A stretch of 64,000 bases of DNA from USCg-Taylor sp050740455 (lineage in GTDB: Bacteria > Pseudomonadota > Gammaproteobacteria > JACCXJ01). Position numbers and translations under genes: made by a program. The notes below the pieces were generated by a model. That model searched no databases and was not told the origin of the DNA. It saw only the letters and a program-made list of their open reading frames with translations. The number at the start of each line of letters is the position of its first letter. Within the stretch, counting starts at the first letter, position 1. Below are positions 7,103 through 16,010 of this stretch, one piece after another. Location: positions 69,519-133,518 of the forward strand of contig JBOIDF010000001.1 of the NCBI GenBank assembly GCA_050740455.1. The letters run 5' to 3'.

Positions 7103-9093
7103 CAAAGAAACGAGGACGCCGGATCCATCGTGCCCGGACCTGGGGTGGCGGACTCTGTGTGTCGTTGTTGGCGCTGGCATCGGTGAACTGCCGCGCGGGT
7201 GAAACGGCGCCGGCGCCGGCGACCAACGTCCCGGCGGAGAGCGGCGTGGCCCAACTGAAAAAGTTGAGCTTGGAAGAGCTCATGGACATCGAGGTGACTT
7301 CGGTTTCCAAGCATCCGGAGAGACTGTCGGAGACGCCATCGGCCATCCAGGTCATTACGCAAGAGGATATTCGTCGCTCCGGCGCGACGCGCCTGCCCGA
7401 GGCGTTGCGCCTGGCCTCGAATCTGGAAGTGGCGCAGATTGACTCGCGCCGGTGGGCCATCAGTGCGCGGGGATTCAACAGCCCGTTCTCCAACAAGCTG
7501 CTGGTGCTGATAGATGGGCGTACGGTCTATACGCCGCTGTTCGCCGGGGTGCGTTGGGAGGTCCAGGATACGTTGCTGGAGGACATCGATCGGATCGAGG
7601 TCATCAGCGGGCCAGGCGCCACGTTGTGGGGCGCCAACGCGGTCAACGGCGTGATCAACATCATCACGAAGGACGCGAAGGACACTCAAGGGGCGGTGTT
7701 GGCGGGCGGCGGCGGTGCGGAGTTGCGCGGTTTCGGCGGCATGCGCTATGGCGGCGCCCTGACCCCCAATCTTCGGTACCGCGTCTACGGCAAGTATTTT
7801 GATCGCGACGGCACCGTGCTGCCCGACGGCCGAGATGCGAGCGACGACTGGCATATGGGCCAGGGCGGGTTTCGCATGGATTGGGACGCGTCGGAAAGCA
7901 ACGTCTTCACTGTGCAAGGGGACGGTTACGACGGCAGGATTTCACAGGCGGGCGCAGATGAGATCGAGGTGAGCGGGGCCAATGTGATCGGCCGGTGGTC
8001 GCACACCTTTTCCCAAGACTCCGATCTCCAACTACAGTTATATTACGACCGGACCCACCGCAACGATCCTCGCACAATTTCCGAAGACCTCGACACCTAC
8101 GATGTGGATTTCCAACACCGTTTTCCCTTGGGCGAGCGGCACGATATCGTCTGGGGACTGGGCTACCGCTTGATTGAGAACGACGTCAGCAACAGTCCCT
8201 TTGTGGCCTTTCTCCCGCCCCAGGTCTCGCGGCAGTGGTTCAGCGGATTCGTGCAGGATGAAATCGCGCTGGTGAAGGATCGGGTCCACCTGACGCTCGG
8301 CACCAAGATCGAGCACAACGATTACACCGGTTTTGAATTTCAGCCCAGCGGCCGGCTGGCTTGGAGGCTGAGCGAGCGGCAAACCCTCTGGTCGGCCATT
8401 TCGCGCGCGGTCAGAACGCCTTCTCGGATCGACCGCGAGCTTTTTCTGCGTAGCGACGACCCCGACCGCCGCATCGACGGCGGACCCGATTTCGACTCCG
8501 AAGAGCTGCTCGCCTACGAGCTAGGATATCGCGTTCAACCCTTCTCCCGGCTCGCCCTTTCCCTGGCGGCCTATTACAACGACTATGACGACCTCCGCAG
8601 TCGGGAAACTCGGCCTGCGGACGTCGTCGAGTTAGCCAACGGGCTGGAAGGCGAATCCTACGGCGCGGAATTGACGGCGGACTATCGAGTCACTGATTGG
8701 TGGCGGCTCCAAGCAGGCTACACGGAATTGCGGATCGACCTCCGTCCCAAACCGGGCAGCACCGCCACGACCAGCAACGAATCGAATGATTCGAAGCATC
8801 ACTTTTCCCTGCGCTCGTCGCTGGATCTGCCGGATCATTGGGAATTGGACGCCGCGTTTCGTTACGTGAGCCGCATCGACAATCAGCAGGTTCCGGCCTA
8901 TGGGGAGTTGGATGTGCGCCTCGGCTGGCGGCCGAGCCCGGAGCTGGAATTTTCCATCGTCGGTCAGAATCTCCTACACGATGATCACGCCGAATTCGGC
9001 GCCCTGCTTACACGTCGTGAGATTGAACGCGGCATGATTACACATGCAGAGATTGAACGCGGCGTGTTTGCGAAAGTCCTATGGCGCTTTTGA
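7048..9093 (+). CDS. TonB-dependent outer-membrane receptor, N-terminus fused to response-regulator remnant
   Basis: A TonB-dependent receptor of about 650 mature residues. The plug domain contains EELMDIEVTSVSK, AIQVITQEDIRRSGAT, ISARGFN and IEVISGPGATLWGANAVNGVINIITK; a beta-barrel follows, ending in the aromatic ...KVLWRF typical of outer-membrane proteins. The hydrophobic segment GGGLCVSLLALASVNCRAG (about 7147-7200) looks like the signal peptide. No clean native start is visible: the frame runs back through the response-regulator remnant to a TTG at 6910, and the ATG at 7048 is the nearest upstream ATG. It is followed by yfiR-like, kinase and regulator genes, so it probably senses or imports a ligand for that system. 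The ligand is unknown. Confidence 0.85.
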   Translation: MLTSSCQGRDVVGCYPLGAKKRGRRIHRARTWGGGLCVSLLALASVNCRAGETAPAPATNVPAESGVAQLKKLSLEELMDIEVTSVSKHPERLSETPSAIQVITQEDIRRSGATRLPEALRLASNLEVAQIDSRRWAISARGFNSPFSNKLLVLIDGRTVYTPLFAGVRWEVQDTLLEDIDRIEVISGPGATLWGANAVNGVINIITKDAKDTQGAVLAGGGGAELRGFGGMRYGGALTPNLRYRVYGKYFDRDGTVLPDGRDASDDWHMGQGGFRMDWDASESNVFTVQGDGYDGRISQAGADEIEVSGANVIGRWSHTFSQDSDLQLQLYYDRTHRNDPRTISEDLDTYDVDFQHRFPLGERHDIVWGLGYRLIENDVSNSPFVAFLPPQVSRQWFSGFVQDEIALVKDRVHLTLGTKIEHNDYTGFEFQPSGRLAWRLSERQTLWSAISRAVRTPSRIDRELFLRSDDPDRRIDGGPDFDSEELLAYELGYRVQPFSRLALSLAAYYNDYDDLRSRETRPADVVELANGLEGESYGAELTADYRVTDWWRLQAGYTELRIDLRPKPGSTATTSNESNDSKHHFSLRSSLDLPDHWELDAAFRYVSRIDNQQVPAYGELDVRLGWRPSPELEFSIVGQNLLHDDHAEFGALLTRREIERGMITHAEIERGVFAKVLWRF

Positions 9094-9103
9094 GAGGGTT
9101 AGC

Positions 9104-9682
9104 GTGCCAGGAGACGAAGCGCGCATCAACAGAGGTCTATCCGCGGCTTGGTTGGTTCTGTCCGCCCTGCTGCTTTCGGGCGGACTGGGCTTGTCGCTGC
9201 AAGCAGCGGCGCCTCGGGAGTATCAGCTCAAGGCCGTTTTCCTGTTCAACTTTGCTCAGTTTGTAAAGTGGCCTCCCCAAGCCTTCGCCGACGCGCAGAC
9301 TCCGCTGGTCATTGGCGTGCTCGGAAGGGACCCGTTCGGCGCGTACTTGGATGAGACGGTGCGCGGTGAAACGGTGAACGACCGATCCTTGCTCGTGCGA
9401 CGCTATGGCCGCGTGGAAGATATAAACACTTGCCATATCCTGTTCATCAGCCGCTCGGAGGAGGATCGGCTGGAGCAAATTCTCGCCAGACTGAGAGGCC
9501 GGAACATTCTGACCGTGGCCGATGCCGAGGGCTTTGCTCTGTCCGGCGTGATGATCCGCTTCGTCACTGAAGAAAACAAAATTCGGCTGCGAATCAACCT
9601 GGAGGCGGCCCAAGCCGCCAACCTGAGGATCAGTTCCAAGCTGCTCAGATCCGCCGAGATTGTAATCTCGGGGAACGACTAG
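9104..9682 (+). CDS. YfiR/DUF4154 family periplasmic protein
   Basis: A 192-aa exported protein with an N-terminal signal (about residues 12-34) and the YfiR core REYQLKAVFLFNFAQFVKWP, followed by IGVLGRDPFG and the conserved C-terminal part. YfiR-like proteins act in the periplasm and control membrane diguanylate cyclases or kinases. The GTG at 9104 is chosen because GAGAGGG lies five bases upstream; it follows the receptor stop by 10 bp. The kinase gene starts 3 bp after its stop. Confidence 0.85.
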   Translation: MPGDEARINRGLSAAWLVLSALLLSGGLGLSLQAAAPREYQLKAVFLFNFAQFVKWPPQAFADAQTPLVIGVLGRDPFGAYLDETVRGETVNDRSLLVRRYGRVEDINTCHILFISRSEEDRLEQILARLRGRNILTVADAEGFALSGVMIRFVTEENKIRLRINLEAAQAANLRISSKLLRSAEIVISGND

Positions 9683-9685
9683 CCC

Positions 9686-11158
9686 ATGCCGCTCAAAGAC
9701 ACACCGATCCGGCGGAAGCTGATGATGGTGATGGTGCTGACCAGCGGGGTGGTGTTGTTGCTGACGTGCGCGGCCTTTATAGCCTACGAGCTGCTGAGCT
9801 TCCGACAAACCATAGTCCGGAACGTCAGCACACTGGGCGAAATCATCGCCGCCAACAGCACGGCGGCACTGGCCTTTGACAACCGGGAAGACGCGCAGGA
9901 AATCCTCGCCGCGCTCCAAGCCGAGCGGCATATCGTGGCCGCCAGCCTCTACGACAAGAACGGAAAACTGTTCTCGAAACATCCAGCTAACCTAGCCGCC
10001 ACCGCCTTGCCCGCCGCGCCGGAAGGGGACGGCTATCGCTTCGGGCAGGCGCATCTGGCCGCCTTTCAGCCGGTCGTGCAGGGCGGTAGGCGACTCGGGA
10101 CGCTCTACCTCAGATACGACATGGGGGCCATGTACGAGCGCTTCCATCTGTACAGCGGCATTGTCGTTTTGGTGGTCGCCGCTTCCTTATTGGTGGCTTA
10201 CCTGCTTTCCCGGGTGCTGCAGCGGCAGATCTCGCACCCCATCCTTGCCCTCGTCGAGACTGCCAAGGCCATCTCGGACCGCCGGGATTATTCCGTCCGC
10301 GCGAGGAAGCACAGCCAGGATGAACTGGGCCTGTTGACCGACGCCTTCAACCACATGCTCACGCAAATCCAGGCGCGGGATCAGGCCTTGAGAGAAAGCG
10401 AGGCCCGCCTGCATGAGCTGAACCAGGAATTAGAACGGCGCGTCATCGAGCGCACCACGCAACTCGAAGCGATAGAAGCGATCAACAATGAGCTAGAGGC
10501 CTTCTCCTATTCGGTCTCCCACGACCTGCGCGCGCCGCTCAGGCACATCGACGGCTTCACCGGGCTGCTCGAAAGGCACGCCGAGCCCGCGCTCGACGAC
10601 CAGGGCCGGCGCTATCTCAGGACCATCTCCGAGGCCGTGAAGCAGATGGACGCGCTCATCGACGATCTGCTCACCTTCTCGCGCCTCGGGCGCGCGGAGC
10701 TCCGGCGTGGCCCGGTGCGGCTCAAGGAGCTCGTGGACGAGGTGCGGCGGATCCTGGATCCCGAGATCGCCGGACGGGCCGTCGTCTGGGTCATCGGCGA
10801 GCTGCCCGAGGTGCAGGGCGACCCGCAGCTCTTGCGGTTGGTGCTCCAGAATCTGATCGGAAATGGCCTGAAATACACCCGCCCGAGGGCCGAGGCCCGC
10901 ATCGAGATCGGCGCCCGGCGCGAGGACACCGAGACCGTGTGTTCCATCCGCGACAACGGCGTCGGCTTCGATATGCGCTACGTGGAGCGGCTCTTCGGGG
11001 TCTTCCAGCGCCTGCACACGAGCGCCGAGTTCGAGGGCACGGGGATCGGGCTCGCCAGCGTGCGGCGCATCGTCCAGCGCCACGGCGGGCGGGTATGGGC
11101 CGAAGGGGCGGTGGGACAAGGCGCCTGCTTTTATTTCTCGTTGCCGGATCTCGCATAG
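9686..11158 (+). CDS. Membrane sensor histidine kinase
   Basis: A 490-aa kinase with a transmembrane helix (about 13-34), a periplasmic sensor domain of CHASE8 type (about 35-155), a second transmembrane helix (156-176), HAMP (about 177-230), a short coiled coil, HisKA with phospho-acceptor His279 (SVSHDLRAPLRH), and HATPase_c with N box NLIGNGLKY, G1 DNGVGFD, F box FGVFQRLH and G2 GTGIGLA. All catalytic boxes are intact. It sits between the YfiR-like gene and the response regulator, its likely partner. The sensor domain may read the state of the YfiR-like protein (inference). Confidence 0.92.
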   Translation: MPLKDTPIRRKLMMVMVLTSGVVLLLTCAAFIAYELLSFRQTIVRNVSTLGEIIAANSTAALAFDNREDAQEILAALQAERHIVAASLYDKNGKLFSKHPANLAATALPAAPEGDGYRFGQAHLAAFQPVVQGGRRLGTLYLRYDMGAMYERFHLYSGIVVLVVAASLLVAYLLSRVLQRQISHPILALVETAKAISDRRDYSVRARKHSQDELGLLTDAFNHMLTQIQARDQALRESEARLHELNQELERRVIERTTQLEAIEAINNELEAFSYSVSHDLRAPLRHIDGFTGLLERHAEPALDDQGRRYLRTISEAVKQMDALIDDLLTFSRLGRAELRRGPVRLKELVDEVRRILDPEIAGRAVVWVIGELPEVQGDPQLLRLVLQNLIGNGLKYTRPRAEARIEIGARREDTETVCSIRDNGVGFDMRYVERLFGVFQRLHTSAEFEGTGIGLASVRRIVQRHGGRVWAEGAVGQGACFYFSLPDLA

Positions 11159-11247
11159 GGCGGACATTCTGTTACCATTGTTCGCACCGACACCCAGTGG
11201 GGATACGTGGACGAGCGGGCCGCTGCAAGCCGCTCGAGGGGGACACC

Positions 11248-11724
11248 GTGCAGGATCTTAAGACCATACTCCTCGTCGAGGACAACCCGAACGACGTGGA
11301 GCTGACTATCGACGCCCTCGCGGACTATCGCCTCGCGAATGAGATCGTGGTGGTCAACGACGGCGAGGCGGCCCTCGACTACCTCTATCGGCGCGGCCGG
11401 TTCGCGACGCGCGAGCCCGTGTCTCCGGCCGTTGTGCTGCTGGACCTCAAGATGCCGAAGGTGGACGGCCTGACGGTCCTTCGCAGCGTCAAAGCCGACC
11501 CCGGCTTGAAGTGCATCCCCATCGTCATGCTCACCTCCTCGCGCGAGGAGCGCGATCTCGTCGAGAGCTACCAACTCGGCGTGAACGCCTATGTGGTCAA
11601 ACCCGTGGACTTTGGGCGGTTCGTCGAAGCCATCAAAAAGCTGGGCTATTTCTGGGCGGTGCTGAACGAACCCCCGCCCCTTTACCGGCCAGTACCCGAA
11701 CCCCGCGGAGTGAATCCGAAGTGA
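11248..11724 (+). CDS. Single-domain response regulator (Rcp1-like)
   Basis: A 158-aa stand-alone receiver domain. Acidic pocket E11-D12, phospho-acceptor Asp66 (VVLLDLKMPKVDG), Ser/Thr site LTSS and Lys in VVKPVDF are all present. No output domain follows, so it passes phosphate on or acts by protein contact. The GTG at 11248 has GAGGGGGACACC just before it. Its stop overlaps the GTG start of the REC-GGDEF-EAL gene by 4 bp, so both are probably made together. The promoter-proximal segment is duplicated at 6736-7102. Confidence 0.92.
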   Translation: MQDLKTILLVEDNPNDVELTIDALADYRLANEIVVVNDGEAALDYLYRRGRFATREPVSPAVVLLDLKMPKVDGLTVLRSVKADPGLKCIPIVMLTSSREERDLVESYQLGVNAYVVKPVDFGRFVEAIKKLGYFWAVLNEPPPLYRPVPEPRGVNPK

Positions 11725-13484
11725 CGCCTATACGGGTGCTCTGTCTGGAGGACAGCGAGGTGGACTCGGAACTGCTTCAGGCGCTCTTGGAGGATGCGGG
11801 CATCGCCTGCGAGATCACCCGTGTTGAGACCCGGGCCGAGTTCGCCGCGGCGCTGGAAGCGGGCGAGTTCACCCTCATCCTCTCGGACAATGCCCTGCCC
11901 GCCTACGATGGCCTCTCCGCCCTCGCCTATGCCCGCGAGCGCTGCCCCGACCTGCCCTTCATCCTAGTCTCCGGGACCCTGGGCGAGGAGATCGCGATCG
12001 AGTCCTTGAAGGCCGGAGCTACCGATTACGTCTTGAAACAGCGGCTCTCCCGGCTGGTGCCGGCAGTAAAGCGGGCCCTGAAGGAAACAGAGTACGGTGC
12101 CGCCCGCCGGGCCGCGGAGGCGCGGGTGCATGAGCTCGCGTTCTACGATGAGCTCACCGCTCTTCCCAACCGCGCGCTTTTCGAAGACCGGCTGCGGGTG
12201 GCGCTCGCCCGGGCCCACCGCGCCGGCGAGGGGCTGGCGTTATTGTTTCTGGACCTCGACCGTTTCAAGGCGGTCAACGATTCGCTCGGGCATCCGGCGG
12301 GGGATGGGCTGCTGCGCGAGGTCGCCGCGCGCCTTCGCCGGTGCCTGCGCGAGGGCGACACCGCCGCCCGCTGGGGGGGCGATGAGTTCATCATCCTGGT
12401 GCCTGATCTCCCGGGCGAGCGGGAAGCGGCCGCCCAGGCCGCGGCGGTCGTCATCGAAAAGGTCCGAGAGGCCCTGGCGCGACCCGTGATGGTCGAAGGC
12501 CAGGAGATCGAGGTCTCGACCAGCATCGGGGTGGCACTGCACCCTTGGGATGGAACCAGCGTCGTCGATCTCATCAAGCATGCCGATACCGCCATGTACC
12601 AAGCAAAGGACCGTGGCCGGAACACCTACCGGTTCTTTACCGAAGCCATGCACACGGCCGCGCGCGAGCGCTTACTTCTGGAAAACGACCTGCGCCGCGC
12701 GCTGCGCCGCTCGGAACTGGCGGTGCATTATCAGCCGCAGGTGCAAATGCGACGTAGACAGGGGGCCAATGTCGTCGATCTTATCAAGCATGCCGACACC
12801 GCCATGTACATCGTCGGCGCCGAGGCGCTCGTCCGTTGGCGGCATCCCGAGCGCGGATGGATCTCGCCGGCGGAATTCATTCCGGTCGCCGAGGAGAGCG
12901 GTCAGATTCAGGCGGTCGGCCGCTGGGTGCTCGACCAGGTGTTAGCGCAGATGAAGGACTGGGGGGCGAGGGGGCTGACGGTGCCGCGTGTCAGCGTCAA
13001 TGTTTCGGCCCATCAGCTGACGGACCCGGCGTTCCCGCGCACGGTTCTGGAACTGCTAGGCGCCCACGGTCTAGCGCCCGAGCACCTCGGGCTGGAGTTC
13101 ACCGAAAGCGTGATGGTGCAGGAACGAACACTGCCGACGCTGATCGCGATTGCCCAACTCGGGGTAGATCTGGCCGTCGATGACTTCGGTACCGGCTACT
13201 CGTCCTTGAGCTATCTCAAGCGCTTTCCGCTGACCGCGCTCAAGATCGACCAGTCCTTTGTGCGCGATCTTGAAACGGACCCGAGCGACGCGGCGCTGGT
13301 CCAGGCGATCATCGCCATGGCCAGGAGCCTGCGATTGCGCGTTATCGCCGAAGGCGTGGAAACCGAGGCGCAACGCACGCTGCTATCGAGATCCGGCTGT
13401 CGAGAATTTCAGGGATACCTCTTCAGCCCGCCGGTGGCGGCCGAGAAGTTCGCGGCGTTCCTTACGCACCACGGCAATCGGTAG
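11721..13484 (+). CDS. REC-GGDEF-EAL cyclic-di-GMP turnover protein with internal repeat
   Basis: A 587-aa cytoplasmic protein. The receiver domain (about 1-125, Asp56) is followed by a GGDEF domain (about 137-310) with intact GGDEF at 219-223 and an inhibitory RxxD site at 210-213 five residues ahead. An EAL domain (about 325-587) has EAL at 368-370 and the later DDFGTGYSS and EGVET motifs. Both synthesis and breakdown of c-di-GMP are therefore possible. Odd: VVDLIKHADTAMY occurs at 281-293, its normal GGDEF place, and again at 351-363 between QPQV and IVGAEAL. This adds about 17 residues to the start of the EAL domain. The GTG start overlaps the response-regulator stop. Confidence 0.93.
   Translation: MTPIRVLCLEDSEVDSELLQALLEDAGIACEITRVETRAEFAAALEAGEFTLILSDNALPAYDGLSALAYARERCPDLPFILVSGTLGEEIAIESLKAGATDYVLKQRLSRLVPAVKRALKETEYGAARRAAEARVHELAFYDELTALPNRALFEDRLRVALARAHRAGEGLALLFLDLDRFKAVNDSLGHPAGDGLLREVAARLRRCLREGDTAARWGGDEFIILVPDLPGEREAAAQAAAVVIEKVREALARPVMVEGQEIEVSTSIGVALHPWDGTSVVDLIKHADTAMYQAKDRGRNTYRFFTEAMHTAARERLLLENDLRRALRRSELAVHYQPQVQMRRRQGANVVDLIKHADTAMYIVGAEALVRWRHPERGWISPAEFIPVAEESGQIQAVGRWVLDQVLAQMKDWGARGLTVPRVSVNVSAHQLTDPAFPRTVLELLGAHGLAPEHLGLEFTESVMVQERTLPTLIAIAQLGVDLAVDDFGTGYSSLSYLKRFPLTALKIDQSFVRDLETDPSDAALVQAIIAMARSLRLRVIAEGVETEAQRTLLSRSGCREFQGYLFSPPVAAEKFAAFLTHHGNR
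12771..12809 (+). repeat. 39-bp direct repeat inserted in EAL coding region (other copy at 12561-12599)
   Basis: The two 39-bp segments differ at only two third-codon positions and encode the same 13 residues. The first copy is in the normal GGDEF position. The second interrupts the usual EAL opening between QPQV and IVGAEAL, in frame. Confidence 0.9.
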
Positions 13485-13692
13485 AGTAGCGAGATGCTGA
13501 TCCGCGGGCGTTCGCCCGGTTCCTGACGGCGCCGAAACTGCCGCGAAGCCGGCTCAGTTCCAACGCCCTTTTCGGGGTGTTCCCTCAGGCGCCGTTTGGA
13601 GAGGGTAGCTGAACAGACTCAGCCAGCCTGAGCAGCCCCCGTCTGCATCGGAAACATCGGCTATCGCTCGTCGACACCTTGGTCGCGGCCTC
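13485..13692. other. Intergenic region before HlyD remnant
   Basis: No complete gene. The HlyD frame stays open back to about 13609 but has no start codon or ribosome binding site there, which fits loss of the 5' part of that gene. Confidence 0.5.
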
Positions 13693-14430
13693 GTGAACGA
13701 ACGCGAAGCGCAGCTGAACACGATGCAGACGCTATTCAATCAAGGCGCGGCTACGCGTGCGGAAGTGGTTACGGCACAAGCCCAAGTGATCGAGGCCAGA
13801 GGCAACCTAAACCGCGCGCGGATGGATCTCGCGGCCGAACAACAGCGGCACGCCTCGAAGGAAGATCCCCAGTATGCCAGCGCGAGCGCCAGGCTCGAGA
13901 CCGAGCTAGCCTTGGTTGATCATGAACGAGCCCAGCTTCCCCAGACGGCGAATGATGGCGGTCGCATCTTAGATGTCTTTGTATCCCAGGGTGAATTTGT
14001 GAGCCCAGGGACGCCGCTCATGCAGGTGGGGCTATTCAGCGAGCCGGCCATCGTCGCCTACCTAGAGCCAAAACATTCGCGCTATGTTGAGGTCGGCACG
14101 TGGGCCACGGTGAGGTTCCCCGACGGCAGTAAGGTGACCGGACAGGTGACGCGCGAGCCCGTGCTGACCAAGCGCTTACCGGCGGAATTGGTCGGGACCT
14201 TCGGTGTGCGCCCAATGTCTGTGTTGCTTACCATCATACCGGAGACGGAATGGCCCAAGAAACGGTTGATTGAGGGTTTGCCGCTGGAGATCCGCTTTCA
14301 ATATCGGTGGGAACGCAGTTGGGGCAATTGGTTGGGCGTGGCCTGGGGTTCGCTGGGCGGTCTATTCCCCACAAAGCGTATGGCTAGCCATGCGGTTGAA
14401 GGTGTGGCCCCGTCGGGAGACAATGGCTGA
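13693..14430 (+). pseudogene. HlyD-family membrane-fusion protein, 5'-truncated
   Basis: The 245-aa frame starts inside the alpha-helical hairpin (EREAQLNTMQTLFNQGAATRAEVVTAQAQ) and continues with the second lipoyl half (GGRILDVFVSQGEFVSPGTPLMQVG) and a beta-barrel domain. The N-terminal cytoplasmic part, membrane anchor and first lipoyl half expected of an HlyD-type adaptor are missing, and the GTG at 13693 has no ribosome binding site. It is most likely a remnant. It overlaps the start of the amino-acid permease by 8 bp, so it may still carry that gene's transcription. Confidence 0.7.
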
Positions 14431-15925
14431 CAACGTTCAACGAGAAAAGGGGGCGGATCTGAGCGTTATTCCTTCCGTGGAAAAAAAATTGGTCCGCGGC
14501 TTGGGTCTTCTCGACTCGACTATGATCGTCGCGGGCTCGATGATCGGCTCGGGGATCTTCATCGTCTCGGCCGACATCGCGCGCCAGGTAGGATCGCCGG
14601 GATGGCTGTTGCTGGTTTGGATCATCGCGGGAATATTAACGCTGATCGCGGCCTTGAGCTATGGCGAGCTAGCCGCGATGCTGCCCCAGGCCGGCGGGCA
14701 ATATGTGTATCTGCGGGAAGCGTTTGGACCGAAGTGGGCCTTCCTGTACGGCTGGGCCTTATTCCTCGTGATTCAAACCGGCACCATCGCGGCCGTCGCC
14801 ATCGCCTTTTCCCGCTTCCTCGGCGTCTTGTGGCCCCAGATCTCCCCGCATCGCCTGGTCTTTGACGGAGGTTTGCTCGCGCTTCCCGGCGTCGGCGATC
14901 TCTCCCTGTCGCTCTCGACCCAACAACTGGTGGCGATCCTTTCGGTGCTGTTGCTCACCGGCACCAATCTCACCGGCCTGCGAACCGGTAAATGGATCCA
15001 GGTTCTCTTCACGCTCACCAAGATTGGGGCCCTCGCCGGTTTGATTGGCTTGGGTTTCCTGGCGGGACAGCGTCCCGAAGCCGCCCTGCATAGCGCCGAT
15101 TTCTGGACACCGATCGTGAACGGCGAACCCATCGGATCGGTGGCATTGATTCCGGTCATCGCGACCGCCATGGTCGGCGCCCTCTTCGCCGCCGATGCTT
15201 GGAACAACATCACCTTCGCGGCGGGTGAGGTCAAGAACCCCGAACGCAACGTACCGCTCAGCATGGCCTTCGGTGTGGCCCTGGTGATTCTGCTCTACCT
15301 TTTGGCTAACATGGTCTACCTCGCCACGCTGCCTCTGGAGGCGATCCAGCATGCCGCCGAGGATCGCGTCGGCGTCGCCGCGGCCGAGGTGATCTTGGGA
15401 GAACATGCGCAGACGATCATGGCCATCGCCATCATGATTTCCTGCTTCGGATGCAATAACGGTTTGATCCTGGCCGGGGCGCGCGTGTATTACTCGATGG
15501 CTCGCGATGGCTTATTCTTCAAAAGCATCGGCAACTTGAACAGGTATCGTGTACCTGGGATCGCGTTGATCATACAAGGCATCTGGAGCGCGGTGCTTAC
15601 CCTGCCGCGCACCTATGACAGTGCGAGCGGCCAGTACAGCAATTTATACAGTAATCTGCTCGACTACATCGTGTTTGTGGTCTTGCTCTTCTATATGCTT
15701 ACCATCGCCGGGGTGTTCGTGCTGCGCCGGCGGCGCGCCGGCGCCGAGCGTGCGGTCCGCGCCTTCGGCTACCCCATCCTGCCGGCGGTATATATCGGCG
15801 TCGCCGGTTGCATCTGTCTGGTCCTGCTGTTCGCCGAGAAGACCCGCCTCAACGCGGGGCTCGGTCTGCTTTTGGTCTTGGCCGGGTTGCCGGTGTACCG
15901 GCTGTGGCGTTCCGCGCGCCCATAG
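14423..15925 (+). CDS. APC-family amino-acid permease
   Basis: A 500-aa inner-membrane transporter with 12 or so hydrophobic helices. The first helix carries the APC signature DSTMIVAGSMIGSGIFIVSA, followed by AALSYGELAAMLPQAGGQYVYLREAFGP and FAADAWNNITFAAGEVKNPERNVP, as in the LAT-type group of amino-acid antiporters. The substrate cannot be told from sequence. The ATG at 14423 has GGGAGA upstream and overlaps the HlyD remnant by 8 bp. Confidence 0.88.
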   Translation: MADNVQREKGADLSVIPSVEKKLVRGLGLLDSTMIVAGSMIGSGIFIVSADIARQVGSPGWLLLVWIIAGILTLIAALSYGELAAMLPQAGGQYVYLREAFGPKWAFLYGWALFLVIQTGTIAAVAIAFSRFLGVLWPQISPHRLVFDGGLLALPGVGDLSLSLSTQQLVAILSVLLLTGTNLTGLRTGKWIQVLFTLTKIGALAGLIGLGFLAGQRPEAALHSADFWTPIVNGEPIGSVALIPVIATAMVGALFAADAWNNITFAAGEVKNPERNVPLSMAFGVALVILLYLLANMVYLATLPLEAIQHAAEDRVGVAAAEVILGEHAQTIMAIAIMISCFGCNNGLILAGARVYYSMARDGLFFKSIGNLNRYRVPGIALIIQGIWSAVLTLPRTYDSASGQYSNLYSNLLDYIVFVVLLFYMLTIAGVFVLRRRRAGAERAVRAFGYPILPAVYIGVAGCICLVLLFAEKTRLNAGLGLLLVLAGLPVYRLWRSARP

Positions 15926-16010
15926 CGCTTCCCGGGGCGTGGCGAAGTATAGCCTCACGGTGACCGCTAATCGCTCTTATCCATGGACCTCCAACCTGTT
16001 TAGCGTGGCC

